Counted from the stretch's first letter, positions 1 to 8,977 are shown. The stretch is DNA of 16,700 nucleotides from Sulfurimonas sp. (GCA_027056465.1 JALUKS010000015.1:1-16700); one strand, 5' to 3'. Notes: generated from the sequence alone by a model not told the origin. A program made the numbers and translations.

Positions 1-457
1 TAGTTTTTGTGAGTTGTACAATAAATTTTAAAATTTCAGTGTTAATACTTGTATATTGAGTGAGTGCCTGTTGATATGTGATAGATAAATTTTGTACACT
101 CTGTCGTAATCTTTTGAATGTTAATATTTTTTGTAATGCTTCATCTATTTTCTTATCGTTATCTACATATAGTTTCTTAATTGCTTTATCTGTAAGAGTC
201 TGCTGTGCTTCTAATTGAGCTTTAAAATTTACTCCTTTACTGGAAATAAAACCAACAGCCATCCCTCGCTCTTTTTGTGTTTCATGTAGTACATCTGAGA
301 GTTTGATTGCTAAAAGAAGTCTATTCTGTGATACTTCTAGACTCTTTTTCTCGGAGTACTGCTTGTCTATGATACTTAATGTTTGAAACATAAACATCAG
401 AACTAGTATGGTAAGTGGCAAAATAAACTTTAGTTTACTTTGAATATTTTCTATCAT
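1..457 (-). CDS. NIT-domain sensory protein, N-terminal part (runs off window)
   Basis: Hand translation gives 152 codons from an ATG at 457 with no stop before the left edge, so the 3' end is missing. A short cytoplasmic stretch is followed by one membrane helix (about residues 10-28) and then a helical region carrying HETQKERG, the signature near the start of the NIT (nitrate/nitrite-sensing) domain. The same motif occurs in the two NIT proteins at 4831-6912 and 6930-8927, so this is the third NIT protein of the block. The start ATG overlaps the upstream kinase stop as ATGA, and AAAAGGA lies about 8 bases before it, supporting translational coupling. The output domain (kinase, chemoreceptor or cyclase) is outside the window. 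The NIT family call is fairly firm; that the ligand is nitrate or nitrite is inferred from the family only. Confidence 0.8.
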   Translation of the reverse strand, partial: MIENIQSKLKFILPLTILVLMFMFQTLSIIDKQYSEKKSLEVSQNRLLLAIKLSDVLHETQKERGMAVGFISSKGVNFKAQLEAQQTLTDKAIKKLYVDNDKKIDEALQKILTFKRLRQSVQNLSITYQQALTQYTSINTEILKFIVQLTKT

Positions 458-2091
458 GGCGAAATCCTTTTCAGTGGTAATTTTATCTCAAAAACAGCAC
501 CAAGTTCATCATTATAAACTCGTAACTCTCCAGCACAATGCTCTTCTATAATAGTCTTAGACATATACAGCCCAAGTCCTGTTCCATCTTTTTGAGTTTT
601 TGTTGAGAAGTATGGGTCAAATACTTTTTCTATTATATCTTTTGGTACTCCTCCCGCGTTATCTCTTACTCTTAGTATATTATCCTCTGTCTCAATGATG
701 ATAGTTGGATGTTCTATCTCTTTTTCTAAGAGAATATCTTCTGCATTTTTTAGAAGGTTTAAGATTACCTGTTTGAGTTCATTTGGATAGCTTGAGAGTA
801 CTGCTTCACTTTTTAAATCCTGTTTGAGTTCTATGTTTTTAGTCTCTAAAGAGTCTTCAATGATACTCAGTACACTTTTCACTAGCTCTTTATATGTTAT
901 ATCTAGAAGATCTTTATTTGGTTTAAAGAAGTCTCTAAAGTCGTTTATTGTTCCACTTAGGTGTTGTGAGTACTCAGATATCTTTTCTCCTAACTCTACT
1001 ACTGTTTCATTATCTAGCATATCAAGTTTTGCTTTAAGTGTTAGATTACCACTCGTAGCACTTATGGCTGTGAGAGGTTGTCTCCACTGGTGCGCTATCA
1101 TAGACATCATCTCCCCCATTTGGGCTAAGCGAGACTGTTCTAGCATCGCTTTGTCTTTCTGTTTTACTTTTTTAAGAGCATCTTCAATTTCTAATTTAAG
1201 TTTTTTATTATATTTAAGAATCATTTTTTGACGATAAAAAATTATTCCTACTAATAAAAGAGCAATAAACAAGATATACCACACTAATTTATAGTCAATT
1301 TTTGTTTCTATTGTAGGAGTTGCCCATCTATTAAATATGTCTTTTCTTTGTGAGCTTCCTATTGATGATATTGTTTTGTTAATAATCGTGTAGAGAATTT
1401 GATCATCATTTCTTACTCCAGTTTGGTATTTTATTTTTCTATCAAGTCGTCCAGATATATAAAGTATTCCACCGTAATCTTTTTGTAGCTCATAATTGAC
1501 AGATGCTACATTGTCAATATATGCAAAAACTTCTCCATTATCCACTTTTTTAAGCCCATCTGCAATTGATTTTACTTCAATTATTTTTATATTAGGGTAA
1601 TCTTCTTTTAGATAAATACCAATGGAATAATCTTTTACTATTGCTATCTTTTTATCTATTATCTGCTCAATATTATCAATATATAGATTCTTATTTTTTG
1701 TAACAAGAACAATGGAAACATTTAAAAAAGCTTGTGTAAGATTCAAATACTCTCTTCTTTTATTTGTATCTGATATTATTGGAATAAGATCACATTCTCT
1801 ATTTCTAGCTTTTACAAGTGATTTATCCCAACTTTTAGTAATTACTAATTGTATAGGAGTATTTATCTTTTTACTGATAATATTCATATAGTCAGAACCA
1901 AGTCCTGTATATTTACCATCAATAATCCCTTCAAAAGGCATCCATGATGGATCTACACATATCTTTAATTCTTTTTTATTTTTTAAATAATTTATCTCAT
2001 TATGAGTTAAGTGGAGTTCTTTTATATAAGAACCAAATAATATATTTGAAGAAATTATATTAATTAATAATAAATATCTAAATTGTTTCAT
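454..2091 (-). CDS. Sensor histidine kinase with periplasmic solute-binding domain
   Basis: A 545-residue membrane kinase. An N-terminal hydrophobic export segment (about 5-20) precedes a bacterial solute-binding domain, family 3 type (about 40-260, starting ELKICVDPSWMPFEG), which should lie in the periplasm. One membrane helix follows (about 269-286), then a short coiled linker. The kinase core has the H-box AHQWRQPL with phospho-acceptor His334, an N-box with Asn449 (LLKNAED), DNAGG at 478-481, an F-box DPYFSTK and the G2 loop GTGLG near 503-507. All key ATP-binding motifs are present, so it is probably active. It has no receiver of its own; the receiver-GGDQF-EAL protein 43 bp upstream is an obvious candidate partner. 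The ligand cannot be read from the sequence; amino acids or other small solutes are possible. The kinase core closely resembles that of the NIT-PAS kinase at 4831-6912. AAGAGA precedes the ATG. Confidence 0.92.
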   Translation of the reverse strand: MKQFRYLLLINIISSNILFGSYIKELHLTHNEINYLKNKKELKICVDPSWMPFEGIIDGKYTGLGSDYMNIISKKINTPIQLVITKSWDKSLVKARNRECDLIPIISDTNKRREYLNLTQAFLNVSIVLVTKNKNLYIDNIEQIIDKKIAIVKDYSIGIYLKEDYPNIKIIEVKSIADGLKKVDNGEVFAYIDNVASVNYELQKDYGGILYISGRLDRKIKYQTGVRNDDQILYTIINKTISSIGSSQRKDIFNRWATPTIETKIDYKLVWYILFIALLLVGIIFYRQKMILKYNKKLKLEIEDALKKVKQKDKAMLEQSRLAQMGEMMSMIAHQWRQPLTAISATSGNLTLKAKLDMLDNETVVELGEKISEYSQHLSGTINDFRDFFKPNKDLLDITYKELVKSVLSIIEDSLETKNIELKQDLKSEAVLSSYPNELKQVILNLLKNAEDILLEKEIEHPTIIIETEDNILRVRDNAGGVPKDIIEKVFDPYFSTKTQKDGTGLGLYMSKTIIEEHCAGELRVYNDELGAVFEIKLPLKRISP

Positions 2092-2134
2092 TGTATTCTC
2101 TTTTAATTATAAATTAAAAAAACTAGCTCTATAT

Positions 2135-3802
2135 CTAAATATTTTCCATAGGTTCAGCGATGAAATACCCTTGATAACCAGTTACATTTAGCTCTTTTGT
2201 TTTCTCTAATACTTTTTTATTGTGAACGAACTCCACCACTGTGTCAATACCTAACTCTTTGGCAAAGTTAATGATTGTTTTGACTATGATAAAAGATTTT
2301 TTATCTTCACAAATGTTTTTTATCAAAGAGCCATCTACTTTAATGATGTCGGGATTAAGTTCAAGTATATGTGCAAAATTTGAGTAGCCACTTCCAAAGT
2401 CATCTATTGAGATTTGTATCCCCATATCTTGCATTTTTTTTGTAAAACTTTTGACAAGTTTAAAGTTGTCTATACTCTCGCTCTCTACTATCTCTAGTAT
2501 AAGTTGTTTTGCCATATTTGTCTCTTGGATGATATTTTCGAGAAAACTTACTAAGTGCTTATTTGAAATATCTTCAAAAGAGAGATTAATACTAAAATGT
2601 GTATCTGTCCCTGCAAATTTTTCAAATGATTTTTTTATCATTATTTTTGTAAGTTCTGTATAGTATTTTGTTCTTTTAATGGCATCTAAAAACATAAAAG
2701 GGGAGATGAGTTTTTCATCTTGCTTTATTCTTACTAAACACTCATAAGTTTCATATTTTTTATACTTCTCAATTTTTTGAAATACAGGAATAAGCCTATC
2801 TTCTTTAATAGCTTTTTTTACCATATTTACAGCGTCTAGCTCTTTTTTATAGTGTTTATCAAGATTTAATGCATCTGAGTAAAAAATGATATACTGATTT
2901 GTTTTCTTTGCATAGTGAAGAGCGATTTGAGCATTTTTGAACATTTTAGTGTCATCACAGTTTGATGCAACGGAGACAGTTACCGCAAGATTGATTTTAA
3001 TGCTATCATCGTCTGTAGCGATAGTTGTACTCTCTATGGCATCTAAAATATTGGTAACAACATTTTGAGTGAAGTTAGTATTGTCATCATTCATATCTAG
3101 AAAAGCGAACTGATCTCCGCCAACTCTAAACACTCTATACTGATTTTTTGCTAAATCTACTAGAAGCTTACTGACACTTTTTAAAATATTATCACCAATA
3201 TCTGCACCATATATATCATTGAGTGCTGAAAAATTATTTATATCTATGAGCATAAGCCCATAAGGCTTCTCTTCTTCTATGACTTCTAAAAGAGAATTTC
3301 TATTTTCAAGAGAGGTAAGTGTGTCAAAATAGAGTTGCTTATGAAGCTTTTTAGTCTGCTCTTGTACTTTCTCTTCTAAGTTATTTTGATAAAGTTCAAT
3401 CTCTTTTTTAAGATAAATTTTTTCAACAGATTTATTTATCATATTTATAAACTGATTTAAGTCAATCGGTTTGAGTAAATACCCTTCAACCCCTTGTTTT
3501 ATAGTCTCTATAAAGTATCCAGATTCATTGTATGCTGAAAGTATAAGTATGGGTATATCTTTGTTTATCTCTCTAATCTTAGTGACCATCTCTATACCAT
3601 TCATTTTTGGCATATTTATATCTGTTAAAATGAGATCAAAACTTTTTGTATGAAATTCTTCTAAACCATCATATCCATTTACAGCAGTAGTGATATTATT
3701 AAAAATATTATCTAATAATCCTAGAGTTGCTTCTCTCGCTTCTCTGTTATCCTCAACATATAAAACTTGTAACTCTCGTGCAAACTTCATTAATTTTTTC
3801 AT
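2135..3802 (-). CDS. Response regulator with degenerate GGDEF and EAL domains (likely c-di-GMP phosphodiesterase)
   Basis: A 555-residue soluble protein. The receiver (about 10-125) has acidic residues Glu17/Asp18, phospho-acceptor Asp61, Ser89 and Lys111, so it should accept phosphate. A coiled linker (about 127-155) leads to a GGDEF domain (about 156-310) whose active-site motif reads GGDQF at 228-232; the catalytic second acid is Gln, and no RxxD inhibitory site lies just before it. Cyclase activity is therefore unlikely. The EAL domain (about 325-555) reads ECL at 354-356 and keeps the family's metal and catalytic residues: Asn406, Glu437, Asp467, Asp468, Lys488, Glu524 and Gln544. It should hydrolyse c-di-GMP to pGpG, perhaps with the broken GGDEF as a GTP-binding control domain, as known for other tandem proteins. 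It starts 1 bp after the upstream cyclase gene, with AAAAGGT before the ATG. Its first 25 residues resemble that neighbour, suggesting shared ancestry of the receivers. Confidence 0.92.
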   Translation of the reverse strand: MKKLMKFARELQVLYVEDNREAREATLGLLDNIFNNITTAVNGYDGLEEFHTKSFDLILTDINMPKMNGIEMVTKIREINKDIPILILSAYNESGYFIETIKQGVEGYLLKPIDLNQFINMINKSVEKIYLKKEIELYQNNLEEKVQEQTKKLHKQLYFDTLTSLENRNSLLEVIEEEKPYGLMLIDINNFSALNDIYGADIGDNILKSVSKLLVDLAKNQYRVFRVGGDQFAFLDMNDDNTNFTQNVVTNILDAIESTTIATDDDSIKINLAVTVSVASNCDDTKMFKNAQIALHYAKKTNQYIIFYSDALNLDKHYKKELDAVNMVKKAIKEDRLIPVFQKIEKYKKYETYECLVRIKQDEKLISPFMFLDAIKRTKYYTELTKIMIKKSFEKFAGTDTHFSINLSFEDISNKHLVSFLENIIQETNMAKQLILEIVESESIDNFKLVKSFTKKMQDMGIQISIDDFGSGYSNFAHILELNPDIIKVDGSLIKNICEDKKSFIIVKTIINFAKELGIDTVVEFVHNKKVLEKTKELNVTGYQGYFIAEPMENI

Positions 3803-3803
3803 T

Positions 3804-4826
3804 CTATATTACCTTTTTTTCATATATAACTATTTTATCTCTACCGTTATGTTTCGCCTCATACATGGCTTCATCAGCTCTACGAATTATAGTGTCGATT
3901 TCCTTGTCATCATCGCAGTAACACTCTGTCACCCCAATACTCACCGTGATTTTTAATATTTTGTCAATATTGTTTTGAATGTGAATATCTAAGTTCTTTA
4001 TAGCACTTCTAATTTTTTGGGCAATTTGTACGGCATCATTGATATGAGTTTGGGGTAGTATAATCACAAACTCTTCACCGCCAAATCGTATAACAACATC
4101 GCTACCTCGTGTTGTTTTAAGTAGTACTGATGCCAACTCTTTAAGTACACTATCCCCAGCTAGATGTCCATAGGTGTCATTAACTAGCTTAAACCTATCT
4201 ATATCTATCATCAAAAGTGACAAGCTGTTTTGCTTTCTTTGTCCAAGATGAAGTAAAGTTTGAGAAATATCATGAAAGTATCGTCTATTGTAGAGATTTG
4301 TTAAAGCGTCTTTATTTGCCATGATAGATAGTTGTTTTTTTGAGATTTCTAACTCTTGTGTTCTCTCTTGAACCAAAAATTCTAGTGACTCTTCATAGCG
4401 TCTGTTTTCACTTATGTAGTAGAGCTTTCCACATACACATTTTATTACTCTTGTGAGTTGTTTATGATTGATAGGTTTGAGAAGGTACCCATTTGTACTT
4501 AACTCTATACAGCTCATTAAAAACTCTTGATCTTGATAAGCAGTAGAGACTACTATGGGTATTTCTTCATCAACAGCTCTTATCTTTTTCATCATCTCTA
4601 TACCATTCATTTTCGGCATTTTTAAATCTGTAATAATTAAATCAAATGGTGTACTTTTAAACTTTTCTAAGCCATCTGAACCATTAGAAGCAAGAGTGAT
4701 GTCACTAAAATAATTTCTAAGTAATCCCTCTAAAGAGTCTCTTGTCTCTTCATTGTCTTCCACATATAAAACTTTGAGTGTTTTTGTGAATTTTATTAAC
4801 TTTTTCATATCTAAATCTTTATACAT
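3804..4826 (-). CDS. Response regulator diguanylate cyclase (receiver-GGDEF)
   Basis: A 340-residue soluble regulator. The receiver (about 17-130) carries Glu23/Asp24, phospho-acceptor Asp67, Thr95 and Lys117. A helical linker (about 140-168) leads to a complete GGDEF domain (about 169-335) with metal-ligand Asp208, the FKLVND and GHLAGD motifs, GGEEF at 249-253, and an RxxD inhibitory site (Arg240-Asp243) exactly five residues before GGEEF. It should make c-di-GMP from two GTP when phosphorylated and be product-inhibited, much like PleD/WspR-type cyclases. It begins 4 bp after the NIT-PAS kinase stop, with AAAGGTG in the kinase's last codons, which makes that kinase its likely phosphate donor. 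An internal Met7 aligns with the start of the neighbouring receiver protein, but the first ATG has the better-placed ribosome site and is kept. Confidence 0.94.
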   Translation of the reverse strand: MYKDLDMKKLIKFTKTLKVLYVEDNEETRDSLEGLLRNYFSDITLASNGSDGLEKFKSTPFDLIITDLKMPKMNGIEMMKKIRAVDEEIPIVVSTAYQDQEFLMSCIELSTNGYLLKPINHKQLTRVIKCVCGKLYYISENRRYEESLEFLVQERTQELEISKKQLSIMANKDALTNLYNRRYFHDISQTLLHLGQRKQNSLSLLMIDIDRFKLVNDTYGHLAGDSVLKELASVLLKTTRGSDVVIRFGGEEFVIILPQTHINDAVQIAQKIRSAIKNLDIHIQNNIDKILKITVSIGVTECYCDDDKEIDTIIRRADEAMYEAKHNGRDKIVIYEKKVI

Positions 4827-4830
4827 ACTT

Positions 4831-6912
4831 CTACACCTTTGTTATTGGAACACTAATTTTAAATAGAGCACCATCTGGAGTATTGCTAACAGTAAGTTTG
4901 CCACCACAGTGCTCCTCGACGATTGTTTTAGACATATAGAGTCCTAATCCTGTTCCATCTTTTTTTGTTTTTGTTGAGAAATAGGGATCAAATATTTTAT
5001 CAATGATACTCTCAGGAATGCCTCCCGCATTATCTCTTACCTCAAAGTAGGAGTTCTCAGCATCATCATAAGTTGCTATACTAATAGCTGGATTTTCTAT
5101 CTCTTTTTCGACAAGGACATCTTCAGCATTTTTTATAAGGTTTAAGATAACTTGTCTAAGTTCATTTGGATATGCTGTAATCTCTTTTTTACAAGCAAAC
5201 TTTGCATCTAAGAGTATATTTTTATTTTCAACTGAAGTCGAGACTATATCTAAGGCACCTCTCGTTATATCAGAGAAACGTATATTTTTCTTCACTTTGT
5301 CCTCTTTGTAAAACCCTCTAAAATCATCTATTGTTTTACTTAAGTGTTGTGAAAAGTTATCTATCTTCTCTAGCTTATCGACAAAATAATCACTCTGGAC
5401 ATTATCAAGCATTATTTTCATATGTAAATCACCCACTGTTGAAGAGATGGCACTAAGGGGTTGACGCCACTGATGTGCTATCATCGCTATCATTTCACCC
5501 ATTTGTGCTAGTTTACTCTGCTGCAACATCGCCTTGTCTTTTTGCTGACTTTTTTCTACCTCTTCTTGAAGATGAATACTATCTGTTATATCAAGTCTTA
5601 TGGCTACATAAGCTTCTATTTTTCCTTTTTTGTTGAAGATAGGTTCAATATTTGCATATACCCAATAGTGACCACCATTTTTTTTCAGATTTTTTACTCT
5701 TCCTTGCCAGTTTTTCCCCTGTTTTATGTTACTCCACAGTTCTTTAAAAGCGCTCCTTGGCATATCTGGGTGTCTTACTATATTGTGAGGCTGTCCGACA
5801 AGCTCCTCTCTCGCATAGCCTGAAATAGCACAAAAAGCATCACTAACCTCGATAATCTTTCCTTTTGTGTCAGTAACAGAGCTAATGATATATCTATCAT
5901 TTATCTGTTTTAATCGTCTCTCGTTATGAATCAGCTTTAAAACTACAGCAATTATCCCAATAAAGATTACTACTCCAATAAAATTTAAAAGGATAAAAAA
6001 GGAGAAAGAACTGTTTGCCTTATCTAATGCATTTTTTATATTTACTAAAACTTCTTTCTGTAAATATTGATCAATTAACTTTAATTTATCTATTTTAGTA
6101 GTCATACTGTCAAACCAAAAAGTTGGTTTGACCTTAAAGTCCTTATCTTTAGAAAAAATAATTTTTCTAATTGTCTCAACACTATTTATATCTTTTCCCC
6201 TAAGTGTTTTGAGATAAAATGCTGTTGCTTTTTTAGAAGAAAATTTTAAAAACATTTTTATATAGAGTTTTTGTGCTGCAACAAGATTTATAAAATAGAC
6301 TCTCTGTCCCTTTTTAAAGCTATTTTGTGAGAGTATTGCTGTACCTAAAGCACGCTCTATTCCTGCATTTTCTTTTGCATATAAAAAATTACTATAAGCG
6401 ATGAGATTTTGTGTTATTTTTGCTACTTTAGAGAGTTTGGAGAGTTTTACAAAAACATCTAAAAATGAGTCATTCAATGCAGAATAGTATGAAATCAGTG
6501 CAGTAGAATTTATTGATAAGTTATCAATCTGCTTACGAAATGCTGCTAATTTCAAGAGATAGAGCAGAGGCTTTTTCATATACTCTGTAACCGAGTCATT
6601 ACTGAGACTCGATAAAGAGTCTCTGAGTGCCAAAATCTTAGTGTCTGTTCGTGCTCTTTGTGCTAAAAGTTCCTTTTTAAACTTCAGTCCATTATTTGTG
6701 ACATACCCTGAAGAGTAGCCTCTCTCTTTTTGTGTCTCATGGATAAGTTGCGAAATCTTTGTTCCAAGAACAACACTCTTTTGTAAGTTTTGAAGTGAAT
6801 CTGCTTTTGAATAATATGTCGTAACTAAACTCGTAGTGACCATTAAAAATGCCAAAATCAAGATGGATATTGGCAGTAAAAACTTGGTTTTTGTTTTAAA
6901 TCTGTTAGACAT
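4831..6912 (-). CDS. NIT-PAS sensor histidine kinase
   Basis: A 693-residue membrane kinase. A membrane helix (about 11-33) and a second one (about 304-326) bracket a helical periplasmic NIT domain with HETQKERG (59-65) and the second-half motif GIERALG (184-190). In the cytoplasm follows an Aer-type PAS domain (about 335-445) containing RHPDMP (380-385) and Trp402, features of the FAD-binding PAS of Aer. The kinase core has His480 in AHQWRQPL, Asn595 in the N-box, DNAGG near 627-631, DPYFSTK and GTGLG (653-657). It can therefore sense two inputs: a periplasmic ligand (nitrate/nitrite by family analogy) and cytoplasmic redox or oxygen state via PAS. Output is probably phosphotransfer to the receiver-GGDEF protein 4 bp downstream and perhaps the EAL protein after it. 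TAGGAAA lies 8 bases before the ATG. FAD binding and ligand identity are inferred. Confidence 0.93.
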   Translation of the reverse strand: MSNRFKTKTKFLLPISILILAFLMVTTSLVTTYYSKADSLQNLQKSVVLGTKISQLIHETQKERGYSSGYVTNNGLKFKKELLAQRARTDTKILALRDSLSSLSNDSVTEYMKKPLLYLLKLAAFRKQIDNLSINSTALISYYSALNDSFLDVFVKLSKLSKVAKITQNLIAYSNFLYAKENAGIERALGTAILSQNSFKKGQRVYFINLVAAQKLYIKMFLKFSSKKATAFYLKTLRGKDINSVETIRKIIFSKDKDFKVKPTFWFDSMTTKIDKLKLIDQYLQKEVLVNIKNALDKANSSFSFFILLNFIGVVIFIGIIAVVLKLIHNERRLKQINDRYIISSVTDTKGKIIEVSDAFCAISGYAREELVGQPHNIVRHPDMPRSAFKELWSNIKQGKNWQGRVKNLKKNGGHYWVYANIEPIFNKKGKIEAYVAIRLDITDSIHLQEEVEKSQQKDKAMLQQSKLAQMGEMIAMIAHQWRQPLSAISSTVGDLHMKIMLDNVQSDYFVDKLEKIDNFSQHLSKTIDDFRGFYKEDKVKKNIRFSDITRGALDIVSTSVENKNILLDAKFACKKEITAYPNELRQVILNLIKNAEDVLVEKEIENPAISIATYDDAENSYFEVRDNAGGIPESIIDKIFDPYFSTKTKKDGTGLGLYMSKTIVEEHCGGKLTVSNTPDGALFKISVPITKV

Positions 6913-6929
6913 ATATTATTTCCTATTTT

Positions 6930-8927
6930 TTATGTTCTAAATATATCTAATTTAGTGTTTAATTCTGCTGTTAATTGATTTAGATGAGAAGAAGCTGTAG
7001 TGATTTCACTCATGCTATCTGAATTTTGATTAGAAATGGTGTTGATATTTTCTATCTCTTTCGATATTGCAGTTGTCTCTTCTGACATTTTGTGTGACTC
7101 TTTCATTGTGCTAGAAGAAGCTTCTAATGCTTCAAGCATAACACTGTTTGAATTTGAAATAGTTGTTTCAACATCTGTAGATATATCTACAAGTTCTATC
7201 ACTGTTGCCGCATTTTCATTCATCTGTGTACTTGCTTCTAAAATCGATTGTACTATGATATTTACTGAGGCATTTATCTCCGTAAGTGAACGCTGCGTGT
7301 TTTCTGCGAGTTTTCTTACTTCATCCGCTACTACTGCAAAGCCACGTCCGTGTTCACCAGCACGAGCAGCTTCAATAGCGGCATTTAAAGCTAATAAATT
7401 TGTCTGGTCTGCTATGTCTGCTATGACATTTAAAACACTTTTTATCTCTGTAGCGTTACCACTTAACTCTTCTAGTTTTATTGAGAGTTCTTGCTCTGTT
7501 TCACTACTTTGACTGATCTTCTGTGTCAAATCATTGATTTTACTTGTTGCTTCTGCCAAATCAGAACTTGCTTGTTCGATTTGTATATGGTTTTGACTAG
7601 CACTATCTACACTTTGTAATAAATTAGAGCTAATATTTAGTACATCTTTTGTGGTATTTTGAATGATTGTACTCTCGTGAGTAATATTTTCTTTTACACT
7701 CTCACTAGATCCATACAACTGCTCTGAAATGGAAGCATTTTCATGACTTGATTGTTTTACTGCATCTATGGTGTGTTGTACTTTTTCAATAAATTTATTT
7801 ATCTCAATAGCTACTTCACCTATCTCATCTTTAGAGCTAATAGTTAATCTTTTTGTTAAATCTCCATCACCACTACTTAAATCATGAGCTGTTAATAAAA
7901 TGTCATCTAATGATTTTGTAATAGCTTTATATATTAGTCCAGCTACCAATAGTGCTAACACGATTACAAGTAGTGCCAATACTAAAAGTAAAGTTCTATC
8001 TGAAGAAGCATTCTCTTGAATATTGTTTATATTTGTGAGCAAGTCATTTGCGAGTTTATCTTCAACTTGCTTTAAGAGATTTATTTTTTTTGTGATTGTG
8101 TTAAACCATACACTAGCATCTATACCAAAGTCACTATTAGTATCTGATTTTAAGAGTATATTTCTCATTCTCTCTACATCTTGGATAACCTTAGCCTGCA
8201 TAATCTCATCATAATAAGAGATTTCTTTATCTGTTTCAAGAAGTTTAAAGCTTTTAATGAAACTATTTTGTTCTGCTATTAGGTTGTTAAATTTTATTTT
8301 TGCATTAGTTGAGATGGTATTACTTGAAAAGGCACCTGCACCAACAGCTCTCTCTATTCCTGCTCTCTCTTTTGAGTATAAAAAGTTCACAAAAGAGTTT
8401 AGTTTTTTTATGATTTTAGGATTGTTTGCATGTTTTGCTAATGTGGCAATAGAGTCTAAGAATATTCCATTTGTTTGCGTATAAAATGCAATAGCATTAC
8501 TCTTTTTGATACTCAATGCATTTACTTGATTTCTGATATTATTGAGATTGTCTAAACGCTGTATGGCTTTATTTAAGTCATTTATAAAAGCTTTAGAGAC
8601 CTTTGCTAAGTCTTGAGTTTTTATAAAACTCTTTAAGACATTTATTTTTTGTGTAGTCTCTCGCTTCTGATTATTTAAAGTATTTGCAAACTTTTTCCCT
8701 TTTGAGCCAAGATAACCTGCTGTAGCACCTCTCTCTTTTTGAAGTTCATGGACAAGAGAGCTTGCTTTTGTCGCTATTTGGAGTGAGACTTGTAAACTAT
8801 CAGCATCATTTACGATACTATTTTTTTCTACAACTGAGACTGTTACTTGATATACAAGTGCTAAGGTTGGGAGGATGAAAATTAAAAAGAGTTTAACTTT
8901 CATGCTTAGTTGATTGAAGAGATTCAT
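6930..8927 (-). CDS. NIT-domain methyl-accepting chemotaxis protein
   Basis: A 665-residue classic transmembrane chemoreceptor. A first membrane helix (about 11-31) and a second (about 312-333) flank a periplasmic NIT domain with HELQKERG (60-67) and GIERAVG (190-196). A HAMP domain follows (about 334-388, with SSGDGDLTKRL), then a long coiled-coil signalling domain with the highly conserved hairpin tip around 502-542 (ADQTNLLALNAAIEAARAGE) that contacts CheA and CheW. It should steer motility in response to a periplasmic ligand; nitrate or nitrite is inferred from the NIT family name only. No CheR-binding C-terminal pentapeptide is seen. AAAGGA lies about 12 bases before the ATG, and the kinase with a similar NIT domain starts 17 bp downstream. 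Part of the tip-coding DNA is nearly identical to that in the next receptor gene (7310-7379 versus 9577-9646). Confidence 0.94.
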   Translation of the reverse strand: MNLFNQLSMKVKLFLIFILPTLALVYQVTVSVVEKNSIVNDADSLQVSLQIATKASSLVHELQKERGATAGYLGSKGKKFANTLNNQKRETTQKINVLKSFIKTQDLAKVSKAFINDLNKAIQRLDNLNNIRNQVNALSIKKSNAIAFYTQTNGIFLDSIATLAKHANNPKIIKKLNSFVNFLYSKERAGIERAVGAGAFSSNTISTNAKIKFNNLIAEQNSFIKSFKLLETDKEISYYDEIMQAKVIQDVERMRNILLKSDTNSDFGIDASVWFNTITKKINLLKQVEDKLANDLLTNINNIQENASSDRTLLLVLALLVIVLALLVAGLIYKAITKSLDDILLTAHDLSSGDGDLTKRLTISSKDEIGEVAIEINKFIEKVQHTIDAVKQSSHENASISEQLYGSSESVKENITHESTIIQNTTKDVLNISSNLLQSVDSASQNHIQIEQASSDLAEATSKINDLTQKISQSSETEQELSIKLEELSGNATEIKSVLNVIADIADQTNLLALNAAIEAARAGEHGRGFAVVADEVRKLAENTQRSLTEINASVNIIVQSILEASTQMNENAATVIELVDISTDVETTISNSNSVMLEALEASSSTMKESHKMSEETTAISKEIENINTISNQNSDSMSEITTASSHLNQLTAELNTKLDIFRT
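7310..7379. repeat. 70-bp direct repeat in the chemoreceptor hairpin tip, copy 1
   Basis: This stretch matches 9577-9646 at 69 of 70 bases by eye; the single difference is at 7353 (t) versus 9620 (c). It encodes the tip segment around EAARAGEHGRGFAVVADEVRKLAE. Matching synonymous positions, together with a higher GC content than the surroundings, go beyond protein conservation and suggest gene conversion or recent duplication. Confidence 0.85.
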
Positions 8928-8977
8928 ACGGGGTGGTATCCTTTAATTTGAGTTTATTTTTTTGTTGAGAAATTGAC

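Noticed and set aside
3471..3956. Overlapping plus-strand open frames opposite the receiver/GGDEF genes
   Set aside because: All are antisense to well-supported domains, lack ribosome sites and resemble no protein.
7036..7512. Plus-strand open frame of 158 codons inside the NIT-MCP gene
   Set aside because: Antisense to the highly conserved chemoreceptor signalling domain; its Ser/Val/Ala-rich product is what reverse translation of MCP codons gives.
8928..8977. Internal promoter or terminator in the 50-bp gap between the two chemoreceptor genes
   Set aside because: The gap holds AAAGGA as ribosome site, but I saw no good -10, no sigma-28 or sigma-54 type element and no stable hairpin.
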